64,000 bases of DNA from positions 1,654,001 to 1,718,000 of the forward strand of contig NZ_JAIVFP010000001.1 in the NCBI RefSeq assembly GCF_022760755.1, written 5' to 3'. A model generated the notes under the pieces. That model made no database searches and was not told the DNA's origin. It saw only the letters and a program-made list of their open reading frames with translations. The first letter of the stretch is position 1, and each line of letters opens with the position of its first letter. Below, one piece after another: positions 48,088 through 56,677 of this stretch. This stretch comes from Candidatus Rhodoblastus alkanivorans (GTDB taxonomy: Bacteria; Pseudomonadota; Alphaproteobacteria; Rhizobiales; Beijerinckiaceae). The translations under genes and the position numbers were made by a program.

Positions 48088-48207
48088 CGGCTTCCGTAAG
48101 ATTGCTTCGCAATCCGCGGAAACGCATGGCGGGAAAATCCTCCGAATCGCGAGCGGATTTTCGCGCCAGCGGAAGTGGAATTCCGCATGAATCGGGCGGA
48201 ATTCGTA
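48088..48207 (-). repeat. Structured intergenic repeat, copy 2 (3' of DAHP synthase gene)
   Basis: About 120 bases clearly similar to 7006-7126. Stems recur: ATTGC-TTC-GCAAT (48101-48113), GAAAATCC with GGATTTTC, and GAATTCCGC (48178-48186) with GCGGAATTC (48196-48204). The last stem differs from copy 1 on both arms yet still pairs, which points to structure being kept. On minus it starts immediately after the stop codon, as in copy 1. Confidence 0.75.
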
Positions 48208-49584
48208 TCATTCCGCGGCGTCCGCCTCGGCGTGCGAGGCGGCGCGGTCTTTTTTCAGCTTTTCCGCGATCAGGAACGCGACTTCGATCGCCTGTTCGGC
48301 GTTCAGGCGCGGGTCGCAATAGGTCATGTAGCGCGAGCGCAGGTCGGCTTCCGACAGAGCGCGGGCGCCGCCGGTGCATTCGGTGACATTCGCCCCGGTC
48401 ATTTCGAGATGGACGCCGCCGGCATAGGACCCTTCGGCGCGATGGACGTCGAAGAAGGAGCGGATTTCCTGCATCACCCGGTCGAAGGGGCGGGTCTTAT
48501 AGGCGCCGGCCTTCACCGTATTGCCGTGCATCGGGTCGCAGGACCACACCACCTTGCGGCCTTCGCGGGTCACCGCCCGGATCAGCGACGGCAGGTGCTC
48601 GCCGACCTTTTCCGCGCCAAAGCGCGCGATCAGGGTCAGGCGGCCCGGCTCGTTGGCCGGGTTGAGAATGTCGATCAGGCGCAGCAAACCGTCCGGCGTG
48701 GTGGTCGGACCGCATTTGAGGCCGATCGGATTCTTGATCCCGCGCATGTATTCGATATGGGCGTGGTCGGGCTGGCGGGTGCGGTCTCCGACCCACAGGA
48801 AATGGCCGGAGGTGGCATAATGGTCGCCGCTGGTCGAATCCACCCGGGTCAGCGCCTGTTCATAGCCGAGCAGCAGCGCCTCGTGCGAGGTATAGATCTC
48901 GGTCTGGCGCAGCTCCTGGTGATGCTCGGGGTCGAGCCCGATGGCGCGCATGAAGCCGAGCGTTTCGGTGATCTGGTTGGCGAGCTTCTCATAGCGCTCG
49001 GATTGCGGGCTGTCCTTGATGAAGCCGAGCATCCAGCGATGAGCATTCTCGAGGTTGGCGTAGCCGCCGGTGGCGAAGGCGCGCAGCAGGTTCAGCGTCG
49101 CCGCCGACTGGCGATAGGACATCAGCTGGCGGCGCGGGTCGGGCTCGCGCGCTTCCGGCGTGAAGGCGATGTCATTGACGATGTCGCCGCGATAGGAGGG
49201 CAGTTCGACGGCGTCGATGGATTCGGTCGGCGCCGAACGCGGCTTGGCGAACTGGCCCGCGATGCGGCCGACCTTGACCACCGGCATGGCGGCACCGAAA
49301 GTCATCACCACCGCCATCTGCAGGAAGACGCGGAAGAAGTCGCGGATATTGTCGGCGGAGTGTTCCGCAAAGCTTTCGGCGCAGTCGCCGCCCTGCAGCA
49401 GGAAAGCCTCGCCGGCGCAAACCTGCGCCAGCTGCTTCTTCAGCTTGCGCGCCTCGCCCGCGAAAACGAGCGGCGGAAATCCGGCGATCTGCTTCTCGAC
49501 ATCGGCGAGCGCGGCCGCGTCCGCATAGGTCGGAACCTGAACGATTGGCTTGGATCTCCAACTGTCGGGCGACCAACGTTCCAT
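48208..49584 (-). CDS. aroG: Class II 3-deoxy-7-phosphoheptulonate synthase
   Basis: A 458-residue plant-type DAHP synthase, first step of the shikimate pathway, joining PEP and erythrose 4-phosphate. It shows [20 protein letters not shown] at the start, [67 protein letters not shown] and [20 protein letters not shown] 49584 has AGGAG nine bases upstream. The open frame further upstream is not protein-like. The gene stands alone and is followed by the structured repeat. Confidence 0.95.
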   Translation of the reverse strand: MERWSPDSWRSKPIVQVPTYADAAALADVEKQIAGFPPLVFAGEARKLKKQLAQVCAGEAFLLQGGDCAESFAEHSADNIRDFFRVFLQMAVVMTFGAAMPVVKVGRIAGQFAKPRSAPTESIDAVELPSYRGDIVNDIAFTPEAREPDPRRQLMSYRQSAATLNLLRAFATGGYANLENAHRWMLGFIKDSPQSERYEKLANQITETLGFMRAIGLDPEHHQELRQTEIYTSHEALLLGYEQALTRVDSTSGDHYATSGHFLWVGDRTRQPDHAHIEYMRGIKNPIGLKCGPTTTPDGLLRLIDILNPANEPGRLTLIARFGAEKVGEHLPSLIRAVTREGRKVVWSCDPMHGNTVKAGAYKTRPFDRVMQEIRSFFDVHRAEGSYAGGVHLEMTGANVTECTGGARALSEADLRSRYMTYCDPRLNAEQAIEVAFLIAEKLKKDRAASHAEADAAE

Positions 49585-49740
49585 CACGCGCTGAACTCCT
49601 GAGGCGGCGGGGCCGCGTTTCAAAAGGGGGAAAGGCGGGTCTATACACCAGAGCGGACCAAGCGCCAAACCTTCATTAGGTAGATTCGCGCGCAAATCTG
49701 GCGCCGGAAAGGGGCGCCTTTGCGGCGGGCGCGGCGGCAA

Positions 49741-49780
49741 ATTAACTTGAGTATGTCCATATTGTATATTAACTTAATAG
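49741..49780 (+). promoter_or_regulatory. AT-rich direct repeats before the porin gene
   Basis: ATTAACTT occurs at 49741-49748 and 49768-49775, 27 bases apart, and the second lies in the near-palindrome TATTAACTTAATA. It stands out in GC-rich DNA 80-110 bases before the porin start, so promoter and operator roles are likely but unproven. Confidence 0.4.
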
Positions 49781-49854
49781 AATAATGAAGCTGGCGCGGG
49801 CTTCGTTCGCCGAAACGCCGCCATGGTCAGGGCCTCGCCATCACGAGAAAATTT

Positions 49855-51348
49855 ATGCTTTTCATGGCCGCAAGCCTCGGAGTTTCAGGCCTTTGCGCGC
49901 CGGCGGCGGCCGAAAAGCTCGATCCGGTCAAGCGGCAGATCGCCGCACTGAAAAAGCGCAACGCGGAATTGGCGCGACGCATCGACGCTTTGCAAAAACG
50001 CCAGCCGCTCTTGCCGGCCGTCGCCGACGCCGGCAAGTCGCCGCAGGAGGCGTTCTTGCCGGGCGGCCCGATCAAATGGCGCGGAATGACTTTGTTCGGC
50101 GCGATAGACGCCGGCGTCGCCTGGCAAAGCCATGGCGTTCCGCTGAATGGCGCCTATCCGCAGGGCCTTCAATATGGCGTCAGCAAGAACGGCGACCACG
50201 CCGGCTTCCATCTCGCGCCGGGCGGCATGGGCTATTCCGGCGTCGGCCTGAAAGGCGTCGAACCGATCGCGCCCGGCGTCTCGGCGGTCTTCGCCGCCTA
50301 TGCCAATTTCAACCCGCTCTCCGGTCAGCTCAGCAATGGGCCGGCCTCGCTCGTGCAGAACAATGGCGTCCCGCTTGCCGCCCAGAGCGCCAATGGCGAT
50401 TCCCGAGCCGCCGGACAGGCGTTCAATGATTACACCTATGTCGGCCTGTCGTCGCAGCGTTTCGGGGAGCTGACCTTCGGCCGCCAGCGCACCTTGACCA
50501 CCAACGATCGCTCGGCTTACGATCCGATCGCCGGATCGCTCGCCTTTTCACTGCTCGGCTACAGCAGCGTGCTGTCTTCCGGCGACAGCAAAAATTCGCG
50601 TTTCGATGAGGCGCTGAAATATCGCATCCAGCTCGGCCCGGCGCGTTTCGCCGCGATCTATAAATTCGCCCCGTCGGCCGCCGGGGCGGGCGCGAACCAC
50701 GGCGCGACCTATCAGCTTTCGACCGGCGCTGATTTCGGCAGCCTCTCCTTCAGCGCCGTCTATAGCCATGTCAGCGGCGCGGTCTCGCTGTCTTCGCTAA
50801 GCGCCGCCCAGCTTCTGATTTATCCGTCACATACGCTCGCCGCGACCATTTCCGACAATCAGGCGGTTCTGCTTTCGGCCAAATATACGTTCGACCGCTT
50901 CAAGTTTTTCGCGGGCTATGAATATTACGTCTTTTCCGATCCCAGCGACCCGATCCTGGCGCCTTTCTTCGATTATAACGGCTACTTCGTCAGCGTCGCG
51001 GCCAACAACGTTTTTCAATACCACGACAAGATCCAGCAATTGATCTGGACCGGCCTGAAAGTTGCTTATGACAGCCGCCTGAACCTCAGCCTGGGCTATT
51101 ATCATTTGTGGCAAAACGCCTATGGCCAGGTCCATTGCAGTTTTTCCCGCAACAATGCCGTGGTGAAGAACGCCGCCACATGCGCGGGCGCGGAGGACGC
51201 GCTCGGCGCGGTCGCCGAATATCATTTCAACCGGAACTTCGAGCTTTACGGCGGCTTGATGGTTTCGGCGGTGACGGGCGGTATGGCCAATGGCTTTCTC
51301 TATCCCAACTCCGTCGATCCGATGGTCGGTCTGCGCTATGTCTTCTGA
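49855..51348 (+). CDS. Outer-membrane porin
   Basis: A 497-residue porin with a signal peptide (ASLGVSGLCAPAAA), then a short coiled coil (KRQIAALKKRNAELARRIDAL, split by the repeat pattern) and a beta-barrel of alternating polar and aromatic strands. It has LTLFGAIDAGVAW at the first strand and ends in Phe (VGLRYVF), as needed for BAM insertion. FGELTFGRQRT is typical of Gram-negative general porins. The N-terminal coiled coil suggests a peptidoglycan- or envelope-linked form. Its promoter region holds AT-rich repeats. Confidence 0.85.
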   Translation: MLFMAASLGVSGLCAPAAAEKLDPVKRQIAALKKRNAELARRIDALQKRQPLLPAVADAGKSPQEAFLPGGPIKWRGMTLFGAIDAGVAWQSHGVPLNGAYPQGLQYGVSKNGDHAGFHLAPGGMGYSGVGLKGVEPIAPGVSAVFAAYANFNPLSGQLSNGPASLVQNNGVPLAAQSANGDSRAAGQAFNDYTYVGLSSQRFGELTFGRQRTLTTNDRSAYDPIAGSLAFSLLGYSSVLSSGDSKNSRFDEALKYRIQLGPARFAAIYKFAPSAAGAGANHGATYQLSTGADFGSLSFSAVYSHVSGAVSLSSLSAAQLLIYPSHTLAATISDNQAVLLSAKYTFDRFKFFAGYEYYVFSDPSDPILAPFFDYNGYFVSVAANNVFQYHDKIQQLIWTGLKVAYDSRLNLSLGYYHLWQNAYGQVHCSFSRNNAVVKNAATCAGAEDALGAVAEYHFNRNFELYGGLMVSAVTGGMANGFLYPNSVDPMVGLRYVF

Positions 51349-51351
51349 AAT

Positions 51352-52131
51352 TCAGCTGAAACCATATGTGTCGAGGCTGATCGGGCCGACGATGGCGTGA
51401 TGCAGCCGCTTTCCTTTCGTCCCGGGGCCGGCCGCTCCAAAAGCAAAGGGCAGGGGCAGGTAATGTTCCGGCGTCGGATGGTTGCGCAGGGCGTCGGGGC
51501 CTTGTTCCCAGGCGGCGATCGCCGCCGCGTCACCGGCTTCGATCCGGTCGTGCAGCCATTCGTTGAAGGTCAGCGCCCAGGGCGGCGTGTCCTCGCCGCC
51601 GAAAAAGGCGCGCAGATTATGGGTCGCGCTACCTGAGCCGATGATGAGCACGCCTTCGTCGCGCAGGGGCGACAGAGCCCGTCCGAGCGCGAAATGATGC
51701 GCGCCATTCTCGCGCGGTTGCACCGAAAGGGTCGCGACCGGAATGTCGGCGTGCGGGAACATGACTTTCAGCGGAATCCAGGTCCCGTGATCGTAGCCCC
51801 GCCCTTCGGAAAGTGCGGCGTCGAGATTCGCCGCGCGGGCGAGTTCAAAAGCCTGCTGGGCGAGCGCCGGCGCGCCCGGGGCGGGATAGGCCATCTGGTA
51901 TAATTCCGGCTCGAAACCGCCGAAATCATAGATCATGCCCGGATGAGCGCCTTTTTCGAATGTCGGCCGCGCGGTTTCGAAATGCGCACTCATGATGAGA
52001 ATCGCCGAGGGGCGAGGCACGTTCGCGCCCAGGCTGCGCCAGAAATCGCGGGTGTCGCTGTCGTAAAGGATCAGATTTGGCGCGCCATGCGAAATGTAAA
52101 GGCTTGGCGGGCGGGTCAAGGTGGAGGTCAA
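51352..52131 (-). CDS. LigB/DODA-family extradiol-type dioxygenase
   Basis: A 259-residue protein of the class III extradiol dioxygenase fold (YgiD/4,5-DOPA dioxygenase-like). Metal-ligand histidines are visible in YISHGAPNLIL and MSAHFET, then GYDHGTWIPLKVMFP and GSGSATHNLRAFF. It would use Fe(II) and O2 to open a catechol-type ring. The true substrate is unknown. It is convergent with the porin, with three bases between stops. Confidence 0.85.
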   Translation of the reverse strand: MTSTLTRPPSLYISHGAPNLILYDSDTRDFWRSLGANVPRPSAILIMSAHFETARPTFEKGAHPGMIYDFGGFEPELYQMAYPAPGAPALAQQAFELARAANLDAALSEGRGYDHGTWIPLKVMFPHADIPVATLSVQPRENGAHHFALGRALSPLRDEGVLIIGSGSATHNLRAFFGGEDTPPWALTFNEWLHDRIEAGDAAAIAAWEQGPDALRNHPTPEHYLPLPFAFGAAGPGTKGKRLHHAIVGPISLDTYGFS

Positions 52132-52217
52132 TGCTTCGCTCGTGCTTTATTTCAGTTGAGCCCTTTCAAACAGGCGTCGCATGGTCATATAAGCGGCGCA
52201 ATATGGAGCGGCCCGAA

Positions 52218-52736
52218 ATGACCTCCCTTTTCCCGAAAAGCCTGCTTTGCGTTCTTGCATGCCTGGCCATGACGGCGAGCGCCCGCGCCGGGGACGATCC
52301 CGACCTGATCTTCCGCAAGTCCACGACCTTCAAGCTGCTGACGCCGAACGACAAGCTGGCGACCTACGCCATCGACGATCCCGTTGTCGCCGGCGTCGCC
52401 TGCTATTTCACCGTGCCGGAAAAGGGCGGTGTCGCCGGGGCTTTCGGCCTGGTGGAGCAGACCTCGGATATTTCGCTCGCCTGCCGCCAATATGCGCCGA
52501 TCCGGTTCAAGGAGAAATTCGGCCAGGGCGACGTCGTATTCCGCGAGAGCCGGTCAGTGTTTTTCAAGCGCATGCAGATTGTGCGCGGCTGCGACGCCAA
52601 GCGCAACGTGCTGGTCTATATGGTCTATAGTGACAAACTGGTTGAAGGCTCGCCCAAGAATTCGACTTCTACCGTGGCGATTCAGCCCTGGGGCGCCGAT
52701 GCGACGCCCAAATGCGCTGATTTTCTCAAAAACTGA
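52218..52736 (+). CDS. creA: CreA family secreted protein
   Basis: A 172-residue protein with a signal peptide (CVLACLAMTASARA) and a CreA domain: DLIFRKSTTFKLLTPNDKLA, then DPVVAGVACYFT and SLACRQYAPI. CreA proteins are periplasmic proteins of unknown function. ATG 52218 has GGAG nine bases upstream, and MTSLFPKS fits relatives. The neighbouring minus-strand gene is convergent. Confidence 0.85.
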   Translation: MTSLFPKSLLCVLACLAMTASARAGDDPDLIFRKSTTFKLLTPNDKLATYAIDDPVVAGVACYFTVPEKGGVAGAFGLVEQTSDISLACRQYAPIRFKEKFGQGDVVFRESRSVFFKRMQIVRGCDAKRNVLVYMVYSDKLVEGSPKNSTSTVAIQPWGADATPKCADFLKN

Positions 52737-52745
52737 GCCTGCCGC

Positions 52746-53111
52746 TCACTGGTTGCAGGCAATGAACACGTCGTCCGGGGCGAACCGGGGCGTCGCGCCG
52801 GGTTTGGCCGAGACTTTGCGGATGGCGCCGGTAATGCTGTCGCTCGCGCGCCCATAGGCCTTGGCTTCGCCATGGCCATGAGCTTCGCACCAGGCGTCGG
52901 CCACGATCTTCGCGCAATCGTCGCCGCTGCGGATGCAATCGCTGACGCCATAGCCTTGGTCGGCCGCCACGATGAAGCTGTCGTTTCCGAGCGCCAGCGT
53001 CCCGGACTCCGCCCGGGCCACGCTTTGGAGCGCGCAGATGACGAACAGGCCGCCAAGCAGCGGAACCAGCACGCGCGGCAGAAAAACATGCTCGAATTCG
53101 TAAAACTTCAT
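52746..53111 (-). CDS. Small secreted Cys-containing protein
   Basis: A protein of about 121 residues from ATG 53111 (MKFYEFEHVFLPR), with a hydrophobic segment (VLVPLLGGLFVICALQSVARA) acting as a signal peptide. The mature part has CIRSGDDC, WCEAHGHGEAKAYG and a final ACNQ, so four cysteines could form two disulfides. I do not recognise the family. It is convergent with creA. Confidence 0.65.
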   Translation of the reverse strand: MKFYEFEHVFLPRVLVPLLGGLFVICALQSVARAESGTLALGNDSFIVAADQGYGVSDCIRSGDDCAKIVADAWCEAHGHGEAKAYGRASDSITGAIRKVSAKPGATPRFAPDDVFIACNQ

Positions 53112-53273
53112 GGCCCCGGCTCGCATATTGACCCGCGCATAATTTTTTCTCTGGGCGCGGGCCGCTCCACATGCTTTCAGCATGGATTGGGGCCGATGAA
53201 AAAAGCGTTAAATTTAACTATACTGCTTAGCGCACAAGATGATTTCGCCGATCATGGTTAATAAGGCCGGCGC

Positions 53274-53660
53274 TCAGGCCGCGCGGGGCGGTTCGCCCTG
53301 CGCCGCGAGTTCGCCGACTTCTTCGTCGGTGAAGACGCGCGAGCGGGTGAGAAAGCTGATTCCCTCCGGGCCTTCGAGGGAAAAGCCCTCGCCGCCGCCC
53401 TTGACCACGTCGATGATCAACTGGGTATGACGCCAATATTCGAACTGGTTGGCGCGGATATAGAAGGGACAGCCGCCGATCTCGCCCAGCAGTACGTCGT
53501 GCGGGCCGACCCGCAGCTCCTTCGCGGTGAAGCACAAGGGCGCGGAACCTTCACAGCAGCCGGCAGATTGATAAAAGGCCAGAGGGCCATGCTTGGCCTT
53601 CAGACGGGCGATCCAGTTCAGAGTTTCCCCGGTGGCTTCGACACGTGCGGGCGCGGGCAT
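53274..53660 (-). CDS. DUF779 protein, copy 1
   Basis: A 128-residue protein: MPAPARVEATGETLNWIARL, then HGPLAFYQSAGCCEGSAPLC, IGGCPFYI and GEGFSLEGPEGISFLTRSR. This is the full length of DUF779, a family usually encoded next to NAD-dependent aldehyde dehydrogenases, as here. The CC pair and the later C may bind metal or be redox active. GGAGGA lies about five bases before ATG 53660. It is tandem to and about half identical with the next gene. Confidence 0.88.
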   Translation of the reverse strand: MPAPARVEATGETLNWIARLKAKHGPLAFYQSAGCCEGSAPLCFTAKELRVGPHDVLLGEIGGCPFYIRANQFEYWRHTQLIIDVVKGGGEGFSLEGPEGISFLTRSRVFTDEEVGELAAQGEPPRAA

Positions 53661-53820
53661 TTTTCCTCCGTTTGCGTCATTTTCAACGGCCCAGATTGCA
53701 ATGGGTGGCTGAGATACCCAATCCGATCCGATATTTTCTTGTATCATAAAATATTCGGACGTCCGGTTCCGCATTTTCGGCGTCATGCTCGAGCGATGAC
53801 AAGCGGAGCCGCTCTTTTCC

Positions 53821-54210
53821 CTACGCGGCGCACGCAGGCTCGCCGGCGACGGCCAGCAGTTCGATTTCGGCGTCGCTGAAGAAGCGCAGACGCGTGAAGA
53901 AGCCGACGCCTTCGGGCGACTCGAGGGAAAAGCCGACGCCAGGACCCGGCGCCACGTCGACGATCGCCTGGATGTGGCGCCATTGTTCGAATTGATATCC
54001 GCTCATAAAAAAGCGGCAGCCGCCAATTTCACCGAGCAGCCGATCATTCCGGGCCGATCTGTACTCGCCCTCTGGAAGGCAGACCGGCGCGGGCCCTCCC
54101 TCGCAGCAGCCGTGGGGCTGATAAAACAGCAGCGGACCATGTTTGGTCTTAAGGCGGTCGATCCAAAGCAGGGCGTCGGCCGTCACGTCGACACGGGCGG
54201 GCGCGGGCAT
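53821..54210 (-). CDS. DUF779 protein, copy 2
   Basis: A 129-residue paralog of the preceding gene: MPAPARVDVTADALLWIDRL, HGPLLFYQPHGCCEGGPAPV, IGGCRFFM and GVGFSLESPEGVGFFTR. The Cys-Cys pair and later Cys are kept. It lies about 100 bases after the aldehyde dehydrogenase stop and shares its strand, though a terminator-like hairpin intervenes. Two adjacent copies are unusual and suggest recent duplication with possible specialisation for two dehydrogenases or two metals. Confidence 0.88.
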   Translation of the reverse strand: MPAPARVDVTADALLWIDRLKTKHGPLLFYQPHGCCEGGPAPVCLPEGEYRSARNDRLLGEIGGCRFFMSGYQFEQWRHIQAIVDVAPGPGVGFSLESPEGVGFFTRLRFFSDAEIELLAVAGEPACAA

Positions 54211-54252
54211 TTTTCCCTCCGTTTTCGTCGGTCTCTTAACAATTGCGCATAG

Positions 54253-54285
54253 AAAAAAATTGCGCGGCGCTTTGGTGCGCCGCGC
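54253..54285 (-). terminator. Terminator after the aldehyde dehydrogenase
   Basis: GCGCGGCGC (54262-54270) pairs with GCGCCGCGC (54277-54285) around TTTGGT, and a run of seven T follows on minus. It would limit read-through into the DUF779 genes. Confidence 0.85.
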
Positions 54286-54312
54286 GAATTTTGCAAGCGA
54301 GTGAAGCTGCTC

Positions 54313-55833
54313 TCAGAAGAAGCCGAGAGCCTTCGGGCTGTAGCTGACCAGCAGGTTCTTGGTCTGCTGATAATGGTCCAGCATCATCTTGTGGGTTTCG
54401 CGGCCGATGCCCGATTCCTTGTAGCCACCGAAGGCGGCGTGAGCCGGATAAGCGTGGTAGCAATTGGTCCACACGCGGCCCGCCTGGATGCCGCGGCCGA
54501 ACTGATAGGCGCGGGTGCCGTTGCGGGTCCACACGCCTGCGCCGAGACCGAAGATCGTGTCATTGGCGATCTCGAGGGCTTCGGCTTCGTCCTTGAAGGT
54601 GGTGACCGACAGAACCGGGCCGAAGATCTCTTCCTGGAAGATGCGCATCTTGTTGTTGCCGCGGAAAACGGTCGGGTTGATGTAATAACCGTTTTCCAGC
54701 TCGCCGCCGAGAGAGGCGCGCGACCCGCCGGTCAGGCACTGGGCGCCTTCCTGCTTGCCGATGTCGACATAGGACAGGATCTTTTCCAGCTGCTGTTGCG
54801 AAGCCTGGGCGCCGACCATCGTGCTCATGTCGAGCGGGTTGCCCTGCTTGATCGCCTGAACGCGCTTGATCGCGCGCTCCATGAACTTGTCGTACATCGA
54901 TTCCTGAATCAGCGCGCGGCTGGGGCAGGTGCAGACCTCGCCCTGGTTGAAGGCGAAGAGGGTGAAGCCTTCGAGCGCCTTGTCCAGGAAGTCGTCATCT
55001 TCCTGCATCACGTCGGCAAAGAAGATGTTCGGCGACTTGCCGCCCAGCTCCAGGGTCGCCGGGATCAGGTTGTCGGCGGCGTAATGGGCGATCGTGCGGC
55101 CGGTCACGGTCGAGCCGGTGAAGGCGATCTTGGCGATGCGATTGCTCGAGCCCAGGGCCTTGCCAGCCTCGGCGCCAAATCCGTTGACGACATTCAGCGT
55201 GCCCTCGGGCAGCAGATCGCCGATCAGCTCCATCAGCACCATGATGCTGATTGGGGTCTGTTCGGCGGGCTTCAGCACGATGCAATTGCCGGCGGCCAGC
55301 GCCGGGGCCAGCTTCCAGCCCGCCATCAGCAGCGGGAAGTTCCAGGGAATGATCTGGCCGACGACGCCGAGCGGCTCATGGAAATGATAGGCGACGGTGT
55401 CGTGATCGATTTCCGAGATCGAGCCTTCCTGGGCGCGCAGCACGCCGGCGAAATAGCGGAAATGATCCGCCAGAAGCGGCACGTCGGCATAAGTGGTTTC
55501 GCGGATCGGCTTGCCGTTGTCGAGCGTTTCGACGAGGGCGAGGGTGGAGAGATTGTCCTCGATGCGGTCGGCGATCTTCAGCAGAACTCGGGCGCGGTCG
55601 GCGGCGGGGGTGCGGCCCCAGCTGGCCTTGGCGGCATGGGCGGCGTCGAGGGCGAGTTCGACGTCCTCGGCGGTCGAGCGGGCGACCTTCGCCAGCACCT
55701 GGCCGCTGACGGGCGAAACCTTGTCGAAATACTGACCGCGCACCGGGGCGACCCATTTGCCGCCAATGAAATTGTCGAATTTCGACTTGATCAGATTCTT
55801 GCCAGTAAGATTTGTTACAGCTTCCTGGTACAT
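54313..55833 (-). CDS. exaC: NAD-dependent aldehyde dehydrogenase, ExaC/AldB-type
   Basis: A 506-residue cytoplasmic aldehyde dehydrogenase. NAD site GSTVTG (about 240-245), oxyanion Asn165 in PWNFP, general base Glu262 in LELGGKSP and catalytic Cys301 in [11 protein letters not shown] are visible. The close match to the ExaC/AldB group ([25 protein letters not shown]) suggests acetaldehyde oxidation downstream of the PQQ alcohol dehydrogenase. It is divergent from pqqA across 556 bases. Confidence 0.93.
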   Translation of the reverse strand: MYQEAVTNLTGKNLIKSKFDNFIGGKWVAPVRGQYFDKVSPVSGQVLAKVARSTAEDVELALDAAHAAKASWGRTPAADRARVLLKIADRIEDNLSTLALVETLDNGKPIRETTYADVPLLADHFRYFAGVLRAQEGSISEIDHDTVAYHFHEPLGVVGQIIPWNFPLLMAGWKLAPALAAGNCIVLKPAEQTPISIMVLMELIGDLLPEGTLNVVNGFGAEAGKALGSSNRIAKIAFTGSTVTGRTIAHYAADNLIPATLELGGKSPNIFFADVMQEDDDFLDKALEGFTLFAFNQGEVCTCPSRALIQESMYDKFMERAIKRVQAIKQGNPLDMSTMVGAQASQQQLEKILSYVDIGKQEGAQCLTGGSRASLGGELENGYYINPTVFRGNNKMRIFQEEIFGPVLSVTTFKDEAEALEIANDTIFGLGAGVWTRNGTRAYQFGRGIQAGRVWTNCYHAYPAHAAFGGYKESGIGRETHKMMLDHYQQTKNLLVSYSPKALGFF

Positions 55834-56389
55834 AGACTTTCCTCCATTAATCAGGCGCCTGGCGGCGCTTATCGCAAACGCTCCACCGCGATGCGCTGCC
55901 GGCGTTCACGCGCGGGCCGCCTTCGCCGGATCGCTCAAGTTCTGGCCGGATTTTCTCGAAACCCTTCCGTTCCGACGGGCATACAAATCCGCCCGCCGCG
56001 GGCGTCAAAAAGCCCGGTCGAGGACGCCGCCGCGCGGAGACGATGGGAATTTTGCATGACCTCCCCAGGACATGACTCGAAGCAGCCAGCGCGCCGCTTT
56101 CGACAGACTGCACATTAAGCCGACCAAGATGCAAATTGATACTGCTCTTTAGTGCCATTGACCCTTTGCAGCGCGGGCGCGCGGGGCGGAATATTTGCAT
56201 TGCAAATAAAATGCTGCATCGCAAAAGAAATGAGCTTAATTTAAGAGCGCGTTCCTACTTTGGCGCCCTAGACGGCAGCGCCAGGCGCCTTATCTTTGGC
56301 AAGCGATGTTTGTGTCGACAAGCAGACTGCGACCAAACGCAGCCGATCAGGTGATGCGCTGGACGCGAAATATTCCAACGGAGGAAATG
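55834..56389. promoter_or_regulatory. Divergent regulatory region exaC / pqqA
   Basis: About 556 bases between the aldehyde dehydrogenase and pqqA. Its AT content rises towards pqqA. A perfect palindrome ATTTGCA-T-TGCAAAT lies at 56193-56207, and GCAAAT-like and TGCATCGCAAAA segments recur around it, which look like binding sites. No convincing sigma-54 site or small gene was found. Confidence 0.5.
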
Positions 56390-56476
56390 ATGACGGAAGC
56401 GACTTGGACCGCCCCCGAAGCCTGCGAAGTGTGCGTGGGTATGGAAGTCACCAGCTATATGTCCGCCGAAATCTGA
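56390..56476 (+). CDS. pqqA: PQQ precursor peptide
   Basis: A 28-residue ribosomal peptide, MTEATWTAPEACEVCVGMEV then TSYMSAEI. The Glu and Tyr three residues apart (EVTSY) are the ones fused by PqqE to form PQQ. GGAGG lies five bases before ATG 56390; ATG 56387 would be too close. It was too short for routine gene calls. A perfect hairpin and a long tandem array separate it from pqqB. Confidence 0.95.
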   Translation: MTEATWTAPEACEVCVGMEVTSYMSAEI

Positions 56477-56570
56477 TCGCCTGATTCACTGACGCGATTT
56501 TCGCCTCATCGGACGCTCGCGCGGCCGGTGGGGTTCTTGCGTTTGTGCGCTGGCATGTGTTTGTGCCCTG

Positions 56571-56604
56571 GTTTTTCGTCAGGCGCCGTCGCCTGACGAA
56601 AAAC
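56571..56604 (+). terminator. Perfect 15-bp hairpin after pqqA
   Basis: GTTTTTCGTCAGGCG (56571-56585) pairs with its exact reverse complement (56590-56604) around CCGT. It lies about 95 bases after the pqqA stop. There is no T-run after the stem, so it may stabilise the pqqA message or cause partial termination. Smaller stems (56621-56633; 56643-56650 with 56669-56676) follow up to the array. Confidence 0.7.
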
Positions 56605-56677
56605 TTACGATTTCCTCGCGGCGGTCTGACCGCGGCGCGGAAAAAGCGCGTAAGGTAGAGTTCGGTTCCGCGCTTTG

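Noticed and set aside
56136-56354. A 72-codon plus-strand frame before pqqA
   Set aside because: No ribosome-binding site, unusual composition and overlap with the candidate operator region argue against a real gene.
55834-56389. A sigma-54 promoter (GG-N10-GC type) for exaC or pqqA
   Set aside because: GTGCCA and GCAA-like segments exist near 56128-56160, but their spacing does not fit the -24/-12 pattern.
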